This document shows positions 21,506-31,427 of a stretch of 64,000 nucleotides of DNA, piece after piece. The DNA comes from Lota lota (taxonomy: Eukaryota; Chordata; Actinopteri; Gadiformes; Lotidae): positions 240,001 to 304,000 of the forward strand of contig JACYXH010000701.1 in assembly GCA_026745465.1 (NCBI GenBank). The letters run 5' to 3'. Every line of letters begins with the position of its first letter. The first letter of the stretch is position 1. Position numbers and translations under genes: made by a program. A model generated the notes under the pieces. The model had not been told where the DNA came from. It searched no databases and worked only from the letters and a program-made list of their open reading frames with translations.

Positions 21506-21805
21506 ACATTAAACCTCTAACCCTCATTGTTGCCGTACTGTCCGTAGGGCGCCATGTTGTACTGTAGCGTTAGCCCCACACGGGTCTCCTGCGCTCCGTG
21601 TGAACACGTGATGTTGATGCTTAGCGAAACCAACCTTCACGTGCTCTATTGTGTCGCCTCGTCGGATTCCACCAGCGCGTGCTCGGCGTCCTGTTTGGAG
21701 CGAAAACTGCGCTTTGGTTGAACCCGACCAGGCGAGGCCAACACGGGACTTTAACAAAGTTAGTTTGGTTTTGACCATCCACTATAGGTCACAATCCATG
21801 ATAGC

Positions 21806-21999
21806 TGGCCGTCGTATTCTGTGACCCCACTGTAAATGTTTATCGTGGATGGTTTCCTGTTACGTGTGGACTCTGTGATGATCACAGACATGAATAATTT
21901 TGTACACATACAGAAATGAGGATGCCAAATGACCTGAACACATTTGGTTGGGGTTTAACTACATATTTTTCGCATTCACAGTGGGGTCACAGAATACGA
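21806..21999. repeat. Foldback element with 27-bp inverted ends
   Basis: GTCGTATTCTGTGACCCCAC (from 21809) is mirrored by GTGGGGTCACAGAATACGAC (to about 21999); the arms extend about 27 bases with one mismatch and enclose about 140 bases. It may be a small MITE-like element. The right arm cuts directly into the PRC1-like exon. Confidence 0.65.
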
Positions 22000-22291
22000 C
22001 TTCTCTAGCAGCAGCATGGTGGAGCCCTCTTCCTCCTGGAAGGTGGGCATCTGGGGTTCAACGCACAGGTCGTCAAGCTCCTTGCGGCATGTCTCCAGGC
22101 TGGTCTGCAGCCGATTCTTCATCTCTTCCTCCTCGTCGATCATCATGTCCAGCAGACCTTTGATGTGCTGCTGGACCACGTTGGTTCTCTGGAGGCGTTG
22201 GTCTTCCGGGATTCCTATCTCTTCCCATATCTCTCCTTGCTTGATGAGGGCTGTTTTTAGCGAAGCCACTGCATGGGCTGCATAGACCTCA
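22000..22291 (-). pseudogene. PRC1-like exon fragment
   Basis: The minus strand encodes SLKTALIKQGEIWEEIGIPE, DQRLQRTNVVQQHIKGLLDM and MIDEEEEMKNRLQTSLETCR, then LEK. This matches the N-terminal dimerisation/rod start of PRC1, the cytokinesis microtubule bundler of the MAP65/Ase1 family. An acceptor (TTTGTATTCTAG) precedes it, so it was copied as genomic DNA, not as a processed RNA. After LEK the frame runs into the foldback repeat. No further PRC1 exons are seen, so this is a captured or stranded exon; the open frame suggests it is recent or constrained. Confidence 0.75.
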
Positions 22292-22299
22292 CTAGAATA

Positions 22300-22840
22300 C
22301 AAAAAGGTAGGTTTACAATTCATGTTCAATTTGATCATATTCTGCAATCTTGGGTCACATGAGAACAAAATCACCTCAAATGTCCTATCCCAACCATGTT
22401 AAAGAAATTTATTGAAAAGGTGATTAGTAAATATAAAAAATTTGAAGAATGGGGTTCAACATTTATAGAAACCAGCGCCATTTCTGTGATCTTTGTTCGA
22501 CAACCCAGTGACACATTTTAGCATGTTTTGGGGGGTTTTCTAAAGAAAAAAAGCCTAGCTTGCCCCGTTGTGTATTATTGATATAATTTAGGTATTCATA
22601 ATCAGAGTTGCTTTTATTACATCCTAACGTACAAGTACGCAAGAGTAAAATTCTTAGGATTGGATCCTCAACAGTCACACAGCAGCATCAATACAAGATC
22701 ACAATAACAAAGTAAATAATAATAAGTAGCAACATCAATACAAGTGTCAAGCGGTAGTACCAGCCACGGTGGTATTGCAAAAAGTAAATAAATAAAATGC
22801 TGTGCAAAATACAGAACAATATAATGCAGATAATCAGCTG
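22300..22840. other. AT-rich interval, no recognised gene
   Basis: Only short open frames are present. The right part may be the 3' untranslated tail of the LINE that follows on the minus strand. Confidence 0.4.
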
Positions 22841-23285
22841 TGTGTGGCCACAGGGTGTACAGGGAGTACAGGAGGGGGCTTAGAACACAGCCCTGGGGGT
22901 CTCCTGTGCTGATGGTCAGGGGGGCGGAGATCTTAGAACCCATCTTCACCACCTGTTTTCAATCCAACAGGAAGCTAAGGATCCAGTTGCATAGGCCAGG
23001 GTCCATGCCTAGGTCCCTGAGTTTGCTGTCAGGTCTGGAGGGGACTATGGTGTTGAATGCTGAATTATAGTCCACGAACAGCATCCTCACATAGGAGTTC
23101 CTCTTGTCAAGGTGGGTGAGGGCTGAGTGGAGTGCTGTGGCAATGGTGTCATCTGTCTATCTGTTATTCCTGTAGGCAAATTGGTGAGGATCCAGGGTGG
23201 GTGGCAGCATTCTGCAGATCAGCACCTTGATAAGCTTCTCAAAGCATTTGCTCACTATGGGGGTGAGAGCAACAGGGCGCCACCA
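22840..23285 (-). mobile_element. LINE reverse transcriptase fragment (CR1/L2/Rex type)
   Basis: The minus strand encodes [56 protein letters not shown] followed by [12 protein letters not shown], and STGDPQGCVLSPLLYSLYTL. These are the RT motifs of fish CR1/L2/Rex-type LINEs, though the catalytic FADD box lies beyond the fragment. At least two stops interrupt it. A dead fragment. Confidence 0.8.
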
Positions 23286-23289
23286 TGAT

Positions 23290-24015
23290 TGGTAACGCTA
23301 ATATCTCTGCGATGCACTAATCAAAAGTTTTCAACTTTGGGGGATTTGTACATATCCCCGGTAAGCAGGTCTCAAAAACGTCTGCCGGCGAATTGCGCAT
23401 AGGTGGCGCTATAACATCCGGTCAAAGTTAAACGATCAGCCCGTCCGCCCCTATGGATGGGGCGGACATGCTGAACATTTTATCCTCTTGGGAACATAAA
23501 GTCTGTCATGATAGAATTGGCTGTAGAGTGAAGTTTTGTGAAACCTTCAAAAATCTTCTACAGAACCAGAGCTTCCTAAGAAAAACGGATTTCAGATTCA
23601 TGATCTATAGGCCTGTCTGAGCATACATCTTTAAACAATTTTTGATTATGGCAAATTCAAAATATGCAAATGATCTAACATTATTATATCCGCCACAAGT
23701 CAGCTTCAGATGGGAACAGAAACTTGAAACTTGGCAGGCACATAGAGGACACCTCCCTTAACATGTGACAAACATTTGGTGTCGATGTCCCATTCCATGA
23801 CGTCACAGTGTCAATTAACATGATCGCTCTTAAGCGTAATGCACCAATTCGCCAGCAGATGGGAGAATATTACACATAAACGGCATCTACTATATAACCA
23901 CTGTGTCTGTGGCAAAATATCCCACATAAACGGCATCTACTATGTAAACACTGTCTGCCACTATTGGAAGACTGCTCCCTCTCAAAACAGTGTGATTTCA
24001 ACCCGGCTATACACA
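23290..24015. other. Interval with no recognised gene
   Basis: No coding region is seen. A 22-base segment, ACATAAACGGCATCTACTAT, is present twice (about 23874 and 23930). The texture is that of an old non-autonomous element, but I could not find its ends. Confidence 0.35.
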
Positions 24016-24019
24016 TGTC

Positions 24020-24095
24020 CACGTAGTGTAGTGGTACAGCTCCTGCCTCACTGACGTAGGGTCGCCGATTCGAATCGTAGTAAACGCCCCATCCA
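24020..24095 (+). repeat. tRNA-like SINE head or tRNA pseudogene
   Basis: TAGTGTAGTGGTACAG resembles a pol III A box and CGATTCGAATCG a B box, spaced about as in a tRNA. No proper acceptor stem pairs, so a tRNA-derived SINE or pseudogene is more likely than a tRNA gene. Confidence 0.45.
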
Positions 24096-24790
24096 TAGTA
24101 TGTGTCTGTAAAATGCTAATCAAATCAACTGTATTTATAAAGCACATTTAATTACAAGGGGATGGGGGAGAGATCTTTCTTCATTACGAGTCCCTCTCTG
24201 ATTGCTCAAACTGTGGTTGTTTTTGTTATAATGCCCACCGTTTTTCGATTACTGCAGTTTATAAAATAAACTATGAACTAATGCCTGTATGAGCGTGAAG
24301 TGTGCGCGATTGCAGTGACTTGGGTGGATTTGCAGCGTAAGGGTGATTTTAGTGACCTAAGAGCACAATTTATTAGGGAACCAATTTGTGCGATCGCAAC
24401 CACATGCCACAGGTGGTTGCTTCCTCTCTTTGCCTCGTTATTAGCCCTTTCCTTTGCGTTTTCCTCTCTGTTCCAAAGTCCGAGGTGCTTTTGCCTACGT
24501 TTGGTGTCGTGCTGGGGCGATCTGAAGCTCGCTGTCCACTGTTGAACGAGAGCGCAATATTTTTACAAACTTCACTCTTGAGAGGAAAAAATGTGAAAAA
24601 TGGCGATTAATCACAGCAAATTGTGCACTAATAAGTAAAAATAAAAAGAATCGATCTACAGCCCTAATGATAATACATACAACACAATATACATAATACT
24701 AGAATATAAAAAAATATCTTAATATTCTCAGAGCACTTTTCAAAGACAACTAAACAACTAGAGATTCGACATTTTACATTTGATTAATTA
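24096..24790. other. Interval with no recognised gene
   Basis: Nothing coding is recognised. The end (24660-24790) is AT-rich DNA like the NLR introns. Confidence 0.35.
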
Positions 24791-24794
24791 TAGC

Positions 24795-25690
24795 AGAAGA
24801 TATTTAACAGACTTACATCAAGAAAGTTAATGGGCATGAGTATATTATTTTCATAAGAATAACTCAACAAATTTAAATGTGTGTTGTATTGGTATACATT
24901 ATATTCTTAGTTTGTTTGTGATGGTTTAATGTGTGTGTTGTATCACATTCTTATTCTGATTATCATGTAGTCAGACAGTAAGGTGGGGTTTAGAGTTCTT
25001 TAATAACTGCCTATTCATAAAACTGTATTTTTAAGTGAAGTATAATGGTAACCTTTGTTTAAAAGATGTCACATATATGTTAAATTATCTCTTAATATTT
25101 AAAGATCTAGGTTATTAATATTGTTTCATGTATGTAAAAAGACTTTGGTTAACAATTTAAAATTAAATGAGCTAGACGTGTCTTTGTGAGTGGAATGTAT
25201 GAATGATCTTTAAGTCCTTTTAATCCCAGTTCCTAACATGTTGTGTTTATCTTGTGTGAAGGCTGAATGGCTGCCATCTGTCAGAGAGATGCTGTGAAGC
25301 TCTGGCCTCAGTTCTCAGCTCCAACTCCTCTAGTCTGAGAGAGCTGGACCCGAGTACCAATGATGTGCAGGATTCAGGAGTGAAGCTGCTCTCTGCTGGA
25401 CTGGGGAGTCCACACTGTACACTGGAAACTCTCAGGTCAGTTTGACTCAATGTCACACTTACACCACCAGGTTCCATATCAGAAGATATTTAACAGACTT
25501 ATTTCCAGAAAGTTAATGGGCATGAGTATATTATTTTCATAAGAATAACTCAACATATTTAAATGTGTGTTGCTATGACAGTATTGGTATACATTATATT
25601 TTTAGTTTGTTTGTGATGGTTTCATGTGTATGTTGTATCACAGTCTTATTCTGATTATCATGTGGTCAGACAGTAAGGTGGGTGTAGCAA
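24795..25690 (+). repeat. Tandem intron repeat flanking a lone LRR exon
   Basis: About 190 bases at 24795-24985 recur at 25483-25683 (shared AGAAAGTTAATGGGCATGAG, TTCATAAGAATAACTCAACA, ATGTGGTCAGACAGTAAGG). The period of about 690 bases spans the LRR exon, so this is one and a fraction copies of an exon-bearing duplication unit. Confidence 0.7.
25262..25435 (+). pseudogene. Lone NLR LRR exon in opposite orientation
   Basis: A full 174-base LRR exon ([20 protein letters not shown]) with acceptor GTGTGAAG and donor CTCAG|GTCAGT lies on the plus strand, opposite to both NLR genes. One consensus position reads ELDPST instead of ELDLST. No NACHT or B30.2 exon neighbours it in this orientation, so it is an orphan of an inversion or transposed copy. 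Confidence 0.8.
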
Positions 25691-25941
25691 TCCAGTGTCT
25701 GCAGCGGCTTGAGCTGGTGGGTCTCCGGGTCCACTTGCCAGACGATGACAGTCCGGTCTTTGGAGCCAGTGGCCAGCTTGGTGCCGTCGGGGGAGAACGT
25801 GCAGAACCACACTTGGTCCTTGTGCTCTGTGAGGATCTGCGTGGTGTAGCAGGGGAACTGTTTCTCCGTCACAATAGGCTCCATCTTCCAATAACTCTCC
25901 AAGTCCAAGTCCAGTGTAGCAATGTCCGTACTACATGCCAC
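25685..25941 (-). pseudogene. WDR26-like exon fragment
   Basis: The minus strand encodes [40 protein letters not shown] and [17 protein letters not shown]. This matches the first WD40 repeat of WDR26, a CTLH ubiquitin-ligase complex subunit. The segment breaks into the NLR-intron repeat at about 25685 and other WD repeats are absent, so it is a captured exon. The open frame may include non-exonic bases at both ends. Confidence 0.7.
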
Positions 25942-26086
25942 CTAGGTGGCTCTCATACTCCACCTAGGTGACTTTCCTCGGGCTCCTCCAAACGAATGGA
26001 CACAGGGTGGTGATGTTGAACCGGTTTATTGTAAAGGTTGCATGGAATGAGGCATGCAGCTAGTGCTGCCATGCCGGAGAGCTCTT

Positions 26087-26237
26087 CCTGAGTGTGTGTG
26101 GTGGTGGCTGGTTTAACCTGTGCACACTGATTGCTCAATGTGCAACAGGTGTGCAGCCCCACCCAGCCCCAGAGTCCAGTCAGTCTGACTCGGGCCAGGT
26201 GAGGCTGCTTAAACCAGCCACCATCCACACACACTCC
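26087..26237. repeat. Inverted repeat, about 27-bp arms
   Basis: GAGTGTGTGTGGTGGTGGCT and GGTTTAA are mirrored by TTAAACC then AGCCACCATCCACACACACTC with one or two mismatches. The ends enclose about 95 bases; a small foldback element is possible. Confidence 0.6.
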
Positions 26238-26239
26238 CA

Positions 26240-26460
26240 CAGTATAATAGATACATTCTCTACAATATGTATTTAGTAGAATAGGTACATTCTCTACAAT
26301 ATGTATTCAGTAGAATAGCTACATTCTCAGTAGAATATGTATTCAGTAGAATAGGTACATTCTCTACAATATGTATTCAATAGAATAGGTATATTCTCAG
26401 TACAATATGTATTCATTAGAATATGTACATTGTCAGTACAAATTATTCACTAGAATATGT
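26240..26460. repeat. TRIM-flank minisatellite
   Basis: The array has the same unit as 3975-4460 (ATGTATTCAGTAGAATAGGT). It is followed by a pyrimidine-tract module (26470-26760) with CTACAGTGAAGCTGACTGTC at 26602, so a TRIM 3' flank remains here without its TRIM gene. Confidence 0.75.
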
Positions 26461-26769
26461 ACGTTCTTACTCTCACACTCTCCCTCATTCTCTTTCCCTC
26501 CTCTCCCTCTTTCTCCCTGTCGATCTCTCCCACCTTCGCTCTCTCTCCCTTTCTCTCTCGCTCTATCCTCCCCTCTCTCTCCCTCCCTCCCTCCCTCTCT
26601 CCTACAGTGAAGCTGACTGTCATCGATGTCTCTGTCAACAGCATTAGCTCTGCGTCTTCCAATCTAAATGTTCAGTTAAAGTTAATTTCTCTCTCCATCT
26701 CTCTGTCCCGTCTCCTCTTGTTCCTGTTTTTTATACGTTTAATGATATCAAATTGCAAACGACTACAGC

Positions 26770-27430
26770 AAATAGTCGTTTGTGTTCATTTTGATAACAA
26801 TCAAAATCAGGCAGTGTGGCCCTAGCTTTAGATGGGGCCCCACACTGAGGTAACTTGACAGAAAGAGACACATTTGAACTATAGACCCTGTTTCATTCTG
26901 TGTTGTTGTTTTTCATTTGTTTCTTTGGGCAGGCGTCACCATCTGTCGTCAGAACAATTTTCTAGTGAGTCATGTATTAAACGTTTGTATCAATAAGCGT
27001 CTTACAGCGAATTCAGTTGAAAACTAATAAAAATGGATTAAACAAACCCTTTCCTACTTTTTATTTTTTATTCTTGCATGCTTTTGCAGATACAAGCTTC
27101 ATGAACACATTTCAGAGCACCCATCACTGATCCACAGCTACTCAGGAATATATTGATGAGTACTTTGTTGAGGTCCTTACGTTTAGGATTGCAGACCCAT
27201 GCAGACGAGGTGTTTCTTCATCCTCTTCTGGAAGGCATGACCTCTACTTGATGCGGCGTCTCTGACCACAGCAGGGTTGCGTTGCCACAGCAGCCTGGAG
27301 GAAGCTCCTGCCAAGGCTTCAGGTGTTAGCCCTGAGGAGGGACAAGGCATGGCTTGGTGGGAGCCTCCCAGTGGTTCCACCTGGGACATGAGCCGAGGGT
27401 CGCAGCGCTTTCAAGTCTGCTGGACGGTTG
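26770..27430. other. Interval with no recognised gene
   Basis: Open frames are short. The segment at 27200-27420 stays open on both strands and is more GC-rich than its surroundings, but I recognise no family. Confidence 0.35.
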
Positions 27431-27439
27431 GCAGTGTGC

Positions 27440-27670
27440 ATCTCCCCCTTCCTCCTCCTACTCCTCCTCTTCCCCTCCTCCTCCCTCGTCCTCCTCTTCC
27501 CCCGCCCTCCCTCACCACCTCCTTCTACTTCCTCGTCCTCCTCCCTCGTCCTCCTCTTCCCCCTCCCTCCCTCACCACCTCCTTCTACTTCCTCCTCCTC
27601 CAGCTCCTCCCTCCTCCTCCTCCCCCCCTCCTCCTCCCCCTTCCTCCTCCTCCCTCCTCCCTCCTCCACC
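27440..27670. repeat. (TCC)n-rich tract
   Basis: Imperfect CTC/TCC repeats; the proline/serine frames through it are composition artefacts. Confidence 0.9.
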
Positions 27671-27795
27671 ACAGAAGCGGGCCCCCATGATGCTCTCCAA
27701 GAAGACAAACAATGCATGCTCGGCCGGGGTCAACTACACCCCCGACCTCACCAAGGACCTGTCCTCCATCTGCTCCACCTTCCTCCTCCTCCTCC
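27671..27795 (+). other. Exon-like unidentified segment
   Basis: After CACCACAG the plus strand can read KRAPMMLSKKTNNACSAGVN and YTPDLTKDLSSICS without a stop, then returns to TCC and CA repeats. It looks less repetitive than its flanks and could be a stranded exon of a host gene. I do not recognise it. Confidence 0.3.
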
Positions 27796-27799
27796 TACA

Positions 27800-28410
27800 C
27801 ACACACACAAACACACACACTCACTCACTCACTCACTCACATACAACCTCACACACTCTCACACACATACACACATAAACACACACACTCACATACACAC
27901 ACAGCTGCGATAATGTGTGTACTTAACCAAAGCTAGCTCACTGAATGTGGAACTTCGGTTGTTCTCGTCTTCTGTTTCATAATGGTCGGAACGGAACGTC
28001 ATTTGGCGACTTCCTGTTGGGCGTGCTGGTCAACGGCCACAGACGGAACGCTGGACTACTTGTTGATTTAGTTTGTGTTTTGTTTCTGTACGTTTTGTTT
28101 CTATCAGGGGAACGAGGCGCTAAACGGTGGTCCTCATTCCTCTGAATACAGTGAGGCCATTCTATTGGCTGATCTCATCCTAGACATTTCTGTTAGGCGT
28201 TCTCCTGACTTTATTAAGTTGAATAAAGTCATGTAGAAATGACAAGGAATGTTGAGTGAATATGTGTCCCAATGAATGTCCTCTTTTGATAAAGATGATG
28301 GTCGTTATAGTTTTGTGTTTGTAGTTACAGGACTGACGTGGTTTGACTCATATAAGGGAGGGGGGGGCTATATGCTTCTGATTGATAACAGACAATGATG
28401 ATCTGTGTGT
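27800..28410. other. (CA)n-rich DNA, then an interval with no recognised gene
   Basis: 27798-27903 is CA/CT simple sequence. 27904-28410 shows no domain or repeat that I can name. Confidence 0.4.
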
Positions 28411-28414
28411 GTGT

Positions 28415-28650
28415 GTTTTGTATTGGGTTATGTTTCTATAATAGCAGGGTTATTTTCTTTTTTCATTTCTCTTTAATGAGTCATCTGGTTGCTTTATCGT
28501 GTTTCTTCCTCTTGTTACACCCTTTACAGGCAGGTATTCAGAAAGACAAACACACACACACACACACACTATATAAGCAATGTTAGAGACAGTAAAAAAA
28601 AACACACACACACTATATAAGCAATGTTAGAGACAGTTAAAAACTAGCAG
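28415..28650 (+). repeat. Dispersed (CA)n-tailed repeat, copy 5
   Basis: The full form is seen: TTGGGTTATGTTTCTATAAT, CATTTCTCTTTAATGAGTCA, CCTTTACAGGCAGGTATTC, (CA)n and CTATATAAGCAATGTTAGAG; the last part occurs twice. Confidence 0.8.
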
Positions 28651-28854
28651 TAGCCTACCAATATACAATAATACTGCAATGGGCTTTACAAATAATACTA
28701 AAATAAAGTTCTGTTTTTACCTCTGTCGTGTTTTGTGCAGACATTGTTTGGTTTGTTTTTCATATTGTTTGATTATGTACTGATGAATCTGATGACTTTA
28801 TTTACTGTTAATGGGAGTGTGTGTGGATAACGGCTGGTTGAAGCAACCTGGCTC

Positions 28855-28899
28855 ACTGCAACCTTAACGCAGCGCCTTAGACCGCTCGGCCATCCTGAC
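28855..28899 (-). pseudogene. tRNA-Leu 5' fragment
   Basis: The first 45 bases of the tRNA-Leu at 29423-29505 (GTCAGGATGGCCGAGCGGTC to the anticodon TTAAGG) are present; the variable arm, T arm and 3' acceptor strand are missing. It lies at the same distance from tRNA-Asp as the full copy does, so it is the broken partner of a duplicated Leu-Asp unit. Confidence 0.8.
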
Positions 28900-29041
28900 A
28901 CGTAATTGGAAATGTACCACTGTGGATCGTTGCGTAAATTTCGTTAAACTTGTCATGGAAATCAAAGACTGCTTCTTGCTCACAGACACTGACTGCCCCT
29001 AAAGGAACAAGATGTTGGTGACTGTGGGTTAATGTCAAACA

Positions 29042-29113
29042 CTCCCCGTCGGGGAATTGAACCCCGGTCTCCCGCGTGACAGGTGGGGACACTGACCACT
29101 ATACTAACGAGGA
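29042..29113 (-). tRNA. tRNA-Asp (GTC), copy 1
   Basis: The 72-base cloverleaf starts TCCTCGTTAGTATAGTGG, has loop CTGTCAC with anticodon GTC, T arm GGGGTTCAATTCCCC and ends ACGGGGA plus discriminator G. One A-C mismatch lies in the anticodon stem. No TTTT follows closely, so termination may be weak. Confidence 0.8.
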
Positions 29114-29186
29114 CCAGTTGGAATGAGAACACCGCGACATTAGTAAGCGCATTGACGTCCACATGTCTTTATTTTTCAATAATCAA

Positions 29187-29256
29187 GCATTGGTGGTTCA
29201 GTGGTAGAATTCTCGCCTGCCCATGGGAGGCCCGGGTTCGATTCCCGGTCAATGCA
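29187..29256 (+). tRNA. tRNA-Gly-like gene, atypical anticodon arm
   Basis: The 5' half GCATTGGTGGTTCAGTGGTA, the T arm CCGGGTTCGATTCCCGG and the acceptor strand CAATGCA are those of tRNA-Gly(GCC). The anticodon arm is one base short (CTCGCCTGCCCATGGGAGG) and its stem does not pair. TTTT follows at about 29275. A pseudogene, or a gene with an altered arm, are both possible. Confidence 0.6.
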
Positions 29257-29422
29257 AGGCACACTTCAGATCAGTTTTAAAATGCATCTTCAACATTGTG
29301 TGTGAGGGCACCTATTTCTGAACATCTAGCTGCTGAGGGCAAACTAAACTTTGATTATCCTTTGATACCAAAAGGACATCATGATGGTGATTTCGCTTGT
29401 CCTTAGCCGTCCACAAAATTTC

Positions 29423-29505
29423 TGTCAGAAGTGGGATTTGAACCCACGCCTCCAGTGGAGACTGCGACCTTAACGCAGCGCCTTAGACCGCTCGGCCATC
29501 CTGAC
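29423..29505 (-). tRNA. tRNA-Leu (AAG)
   Basis: An 83-base gene with GTCAGGA acceptor stem, A box GGCCGAGCGGTCTAAGG, anticodon arm CTGCG-TTAAGGT-CGCAG (anticodon AAG), long variable arm and T arm GGGTTCGAATCCC-like (here GGGTTCAAATCCC) is seen. TTTT lies just downstream at about 29418-29415. It looks functional. Confidence 0.85.
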
Positions 29506-29656
29506 ACGTAATTGGAAAAGTACCACTGTGGATCGTTGCGTGAATTTCGTTAAGTTTGTCACATATTTCAAAGATCGCTTCTTGCTCACGGACACCGACT
29601 GCTCCTAAAATAACTCAACTTTGATAGTATTGGTGACTGTGGGTTAACGTAAAAAA

Positions 29657-29728
29657 ATCCCCATCGGGGATTTGAACCCAGGTCTCCTGTATGACAGACG
29701 GGGATACTGACCACTATACTAACGAGGA
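29657..29728 (-). tRNA. tRNA-Asp (GTC), copy 2, diverged
   Basis: It keeps TCCTCGTTAGTATAGTGG and anticodon GTC, and a T run follows at once. Mismatches occur in the anticodon stem (CCCGT/ACAGG) and T stem (CTGGG/CCCCG), and the discriminator base is T, not G. It may be a decaying duplicate of copy 1. Confidence 0.6.
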
Positions 29729-29768
29729 ACTGATTGAATGAGAACACCTCGACATTAGTAAGCGCATT

Positions 29769-29771
<3 letters not shown>

Positions 29772-29858
<87 letters not shown>
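29772..29858. repeat. (GA)n microsatellite
   Basis: About 43 uninterrupted dinucleotides follow the tRNA repeat unit; further GA-rich tracts go on to about 30180. Confidence 0.95.
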
Positions 29859-29859
<1 letters not shown>

Positions 29860-30008
29860 CAGAAAGATGGAGTGAGAGCATCAGAGAAGAGTGAGAGACG
29901 TGAGGAAGAGATTAACAAAGATGATGAAAAAGACAGAAAGATTATGAGATTGAAACAGAAAGGCAGATGGAGAGAAAGACCAGTGTGACATAGAGATAAA
30001 TGGTAAGC

Positions 30009-30047
<39 letters not shown>

Positions 30048-30179
30048 GAGAGAGAGTATGGGACGCACACAATATACAGAGAGAAAAAGAGAGAGAGAGA
30101 GAGGAAGAGGCATGCAATATACAGTGTGAGATAGAAAGATTAAGGGAGGCAGAGAGAGTGAAAGAGAGTGAAAGAGAGA

Positions 30180-31025
30180 GATATGAACTTTAATTCATCG
30201 TTTGGATGGAAGACACAGGCCTAATGCTGTTGACAGAGACACACATCGATGACAGTCAGCTTCCCTGTAGGAGAGAGGGAGAGAGAGAGAGGGAGAGAGA
30301 GGAAGATATTATTCAGAGTTATTCAGTACAATACAGATTGAGAATGTAGATATTCTACTAAATATATATTGTAGAGAATGATCCTATTCCACGGAATATG
30401 TCCCATTCTACTTTTGTAAATTTGAATTGAAATCAAAAAAGTGTACAAACATTTTATTACGCTATCATTCATAATTCAGAAGTATAAATGAATGTAAACA
30501 TTTTGTTTAAAAAACTAGTGTTCACTTCACATTTTCAATATTTTCTACTTGTAATCGTTTTGAATTGTAAAGTTTAAAAACCAGGAACAAGATGGAGAGA
30601 TATGAAATTTAACTGAACATTTAGATTGGAAGACACAGGCCCGATGCTGTTGACATCGATGACAGTCAGCTTCACTGTAGGAGAGAGGGAGGGAGAGAGA
30701 GGGAGGGGGAGAGAGAGGGGAGGATAAAGCAAGAGAGAGAGAAAGGGAGAGAGCAAGGGGGAGAGGTAGAGGGGGAGGGAGGGAAAGAGGGAGAGTTCAA
30801 GAGAGGAGACACTGAGAGGGAAGGAGAGAGGGTGGGAGAGAGAGGAGGGAAAGAATGAGGGAAGGAGGGAGAGAGAGCGAGGAAGAGTAAGGAGAATGTA
30901 GCTATTCTATTGAATACATATTGTACTGAGGATGTACCTATTCTACTGAATACATATTGTAGAGAATGTACCTATTCTACTGAACACATATTGTAGAGAA
31001 TGTAACTATTCCACAGAAAATGACC
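30180..31025 (-). repeat. Inverted TRIM 3'-flank: modules and minisatellite
   Basis: On the minus strand the order is that of the other TRIM flanks: minisatellite (30890-31025), pyrimidine tract, CTACAGTGAAGCTGACTGTC (30680), a second tract and module (30262). It belongs to TRIM gene B. Confidence 0.7.
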
Positions 31026-31427
31026 CCATTCTACATTTTGTACATTTTTATTGTAATAAAAAAGTGTTCAAACATTTGATTGTTGTCACATATTTCAGAA
31101 GTGTAAACTAATATACTCGTTTTGTTTAAGAAACTACAGATTTTTAACATGCACCTGCAAATATTTCTCAATTTCATATTGTTAAATGTATACAAAACAT
31201 TCAGCAGTAATCAGATATTGATCAATATAGTATATGTAATCGAATCATGTATCACGGGTTATATTTTACAATAGTCAGGGTTCTTTTCCGAATGAATTCC
31301 TTCTTGTCAAATGAAAGCAGTACAACATTAATGCAGTTCTCTCAGATCAACATACTAGAGATTCCCATGCAGGAAACAACATAAGTGGTTTTGGTAGTTT
31401 GATTATTTTATTATCAAACAAAAGGTC

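Noticed and set aside
27354-27878. Proline/serine-rich open frame of 174 codons
   Set aside because: Nearly all of it is TCC-repeat DNA; only the short segment at 27671-27795 looks different, and it was listed separately at low confidence.
28855-28899. A second functional tRNA-Leu
   Set aside because: The 3' half of the cloverleaf is missing.
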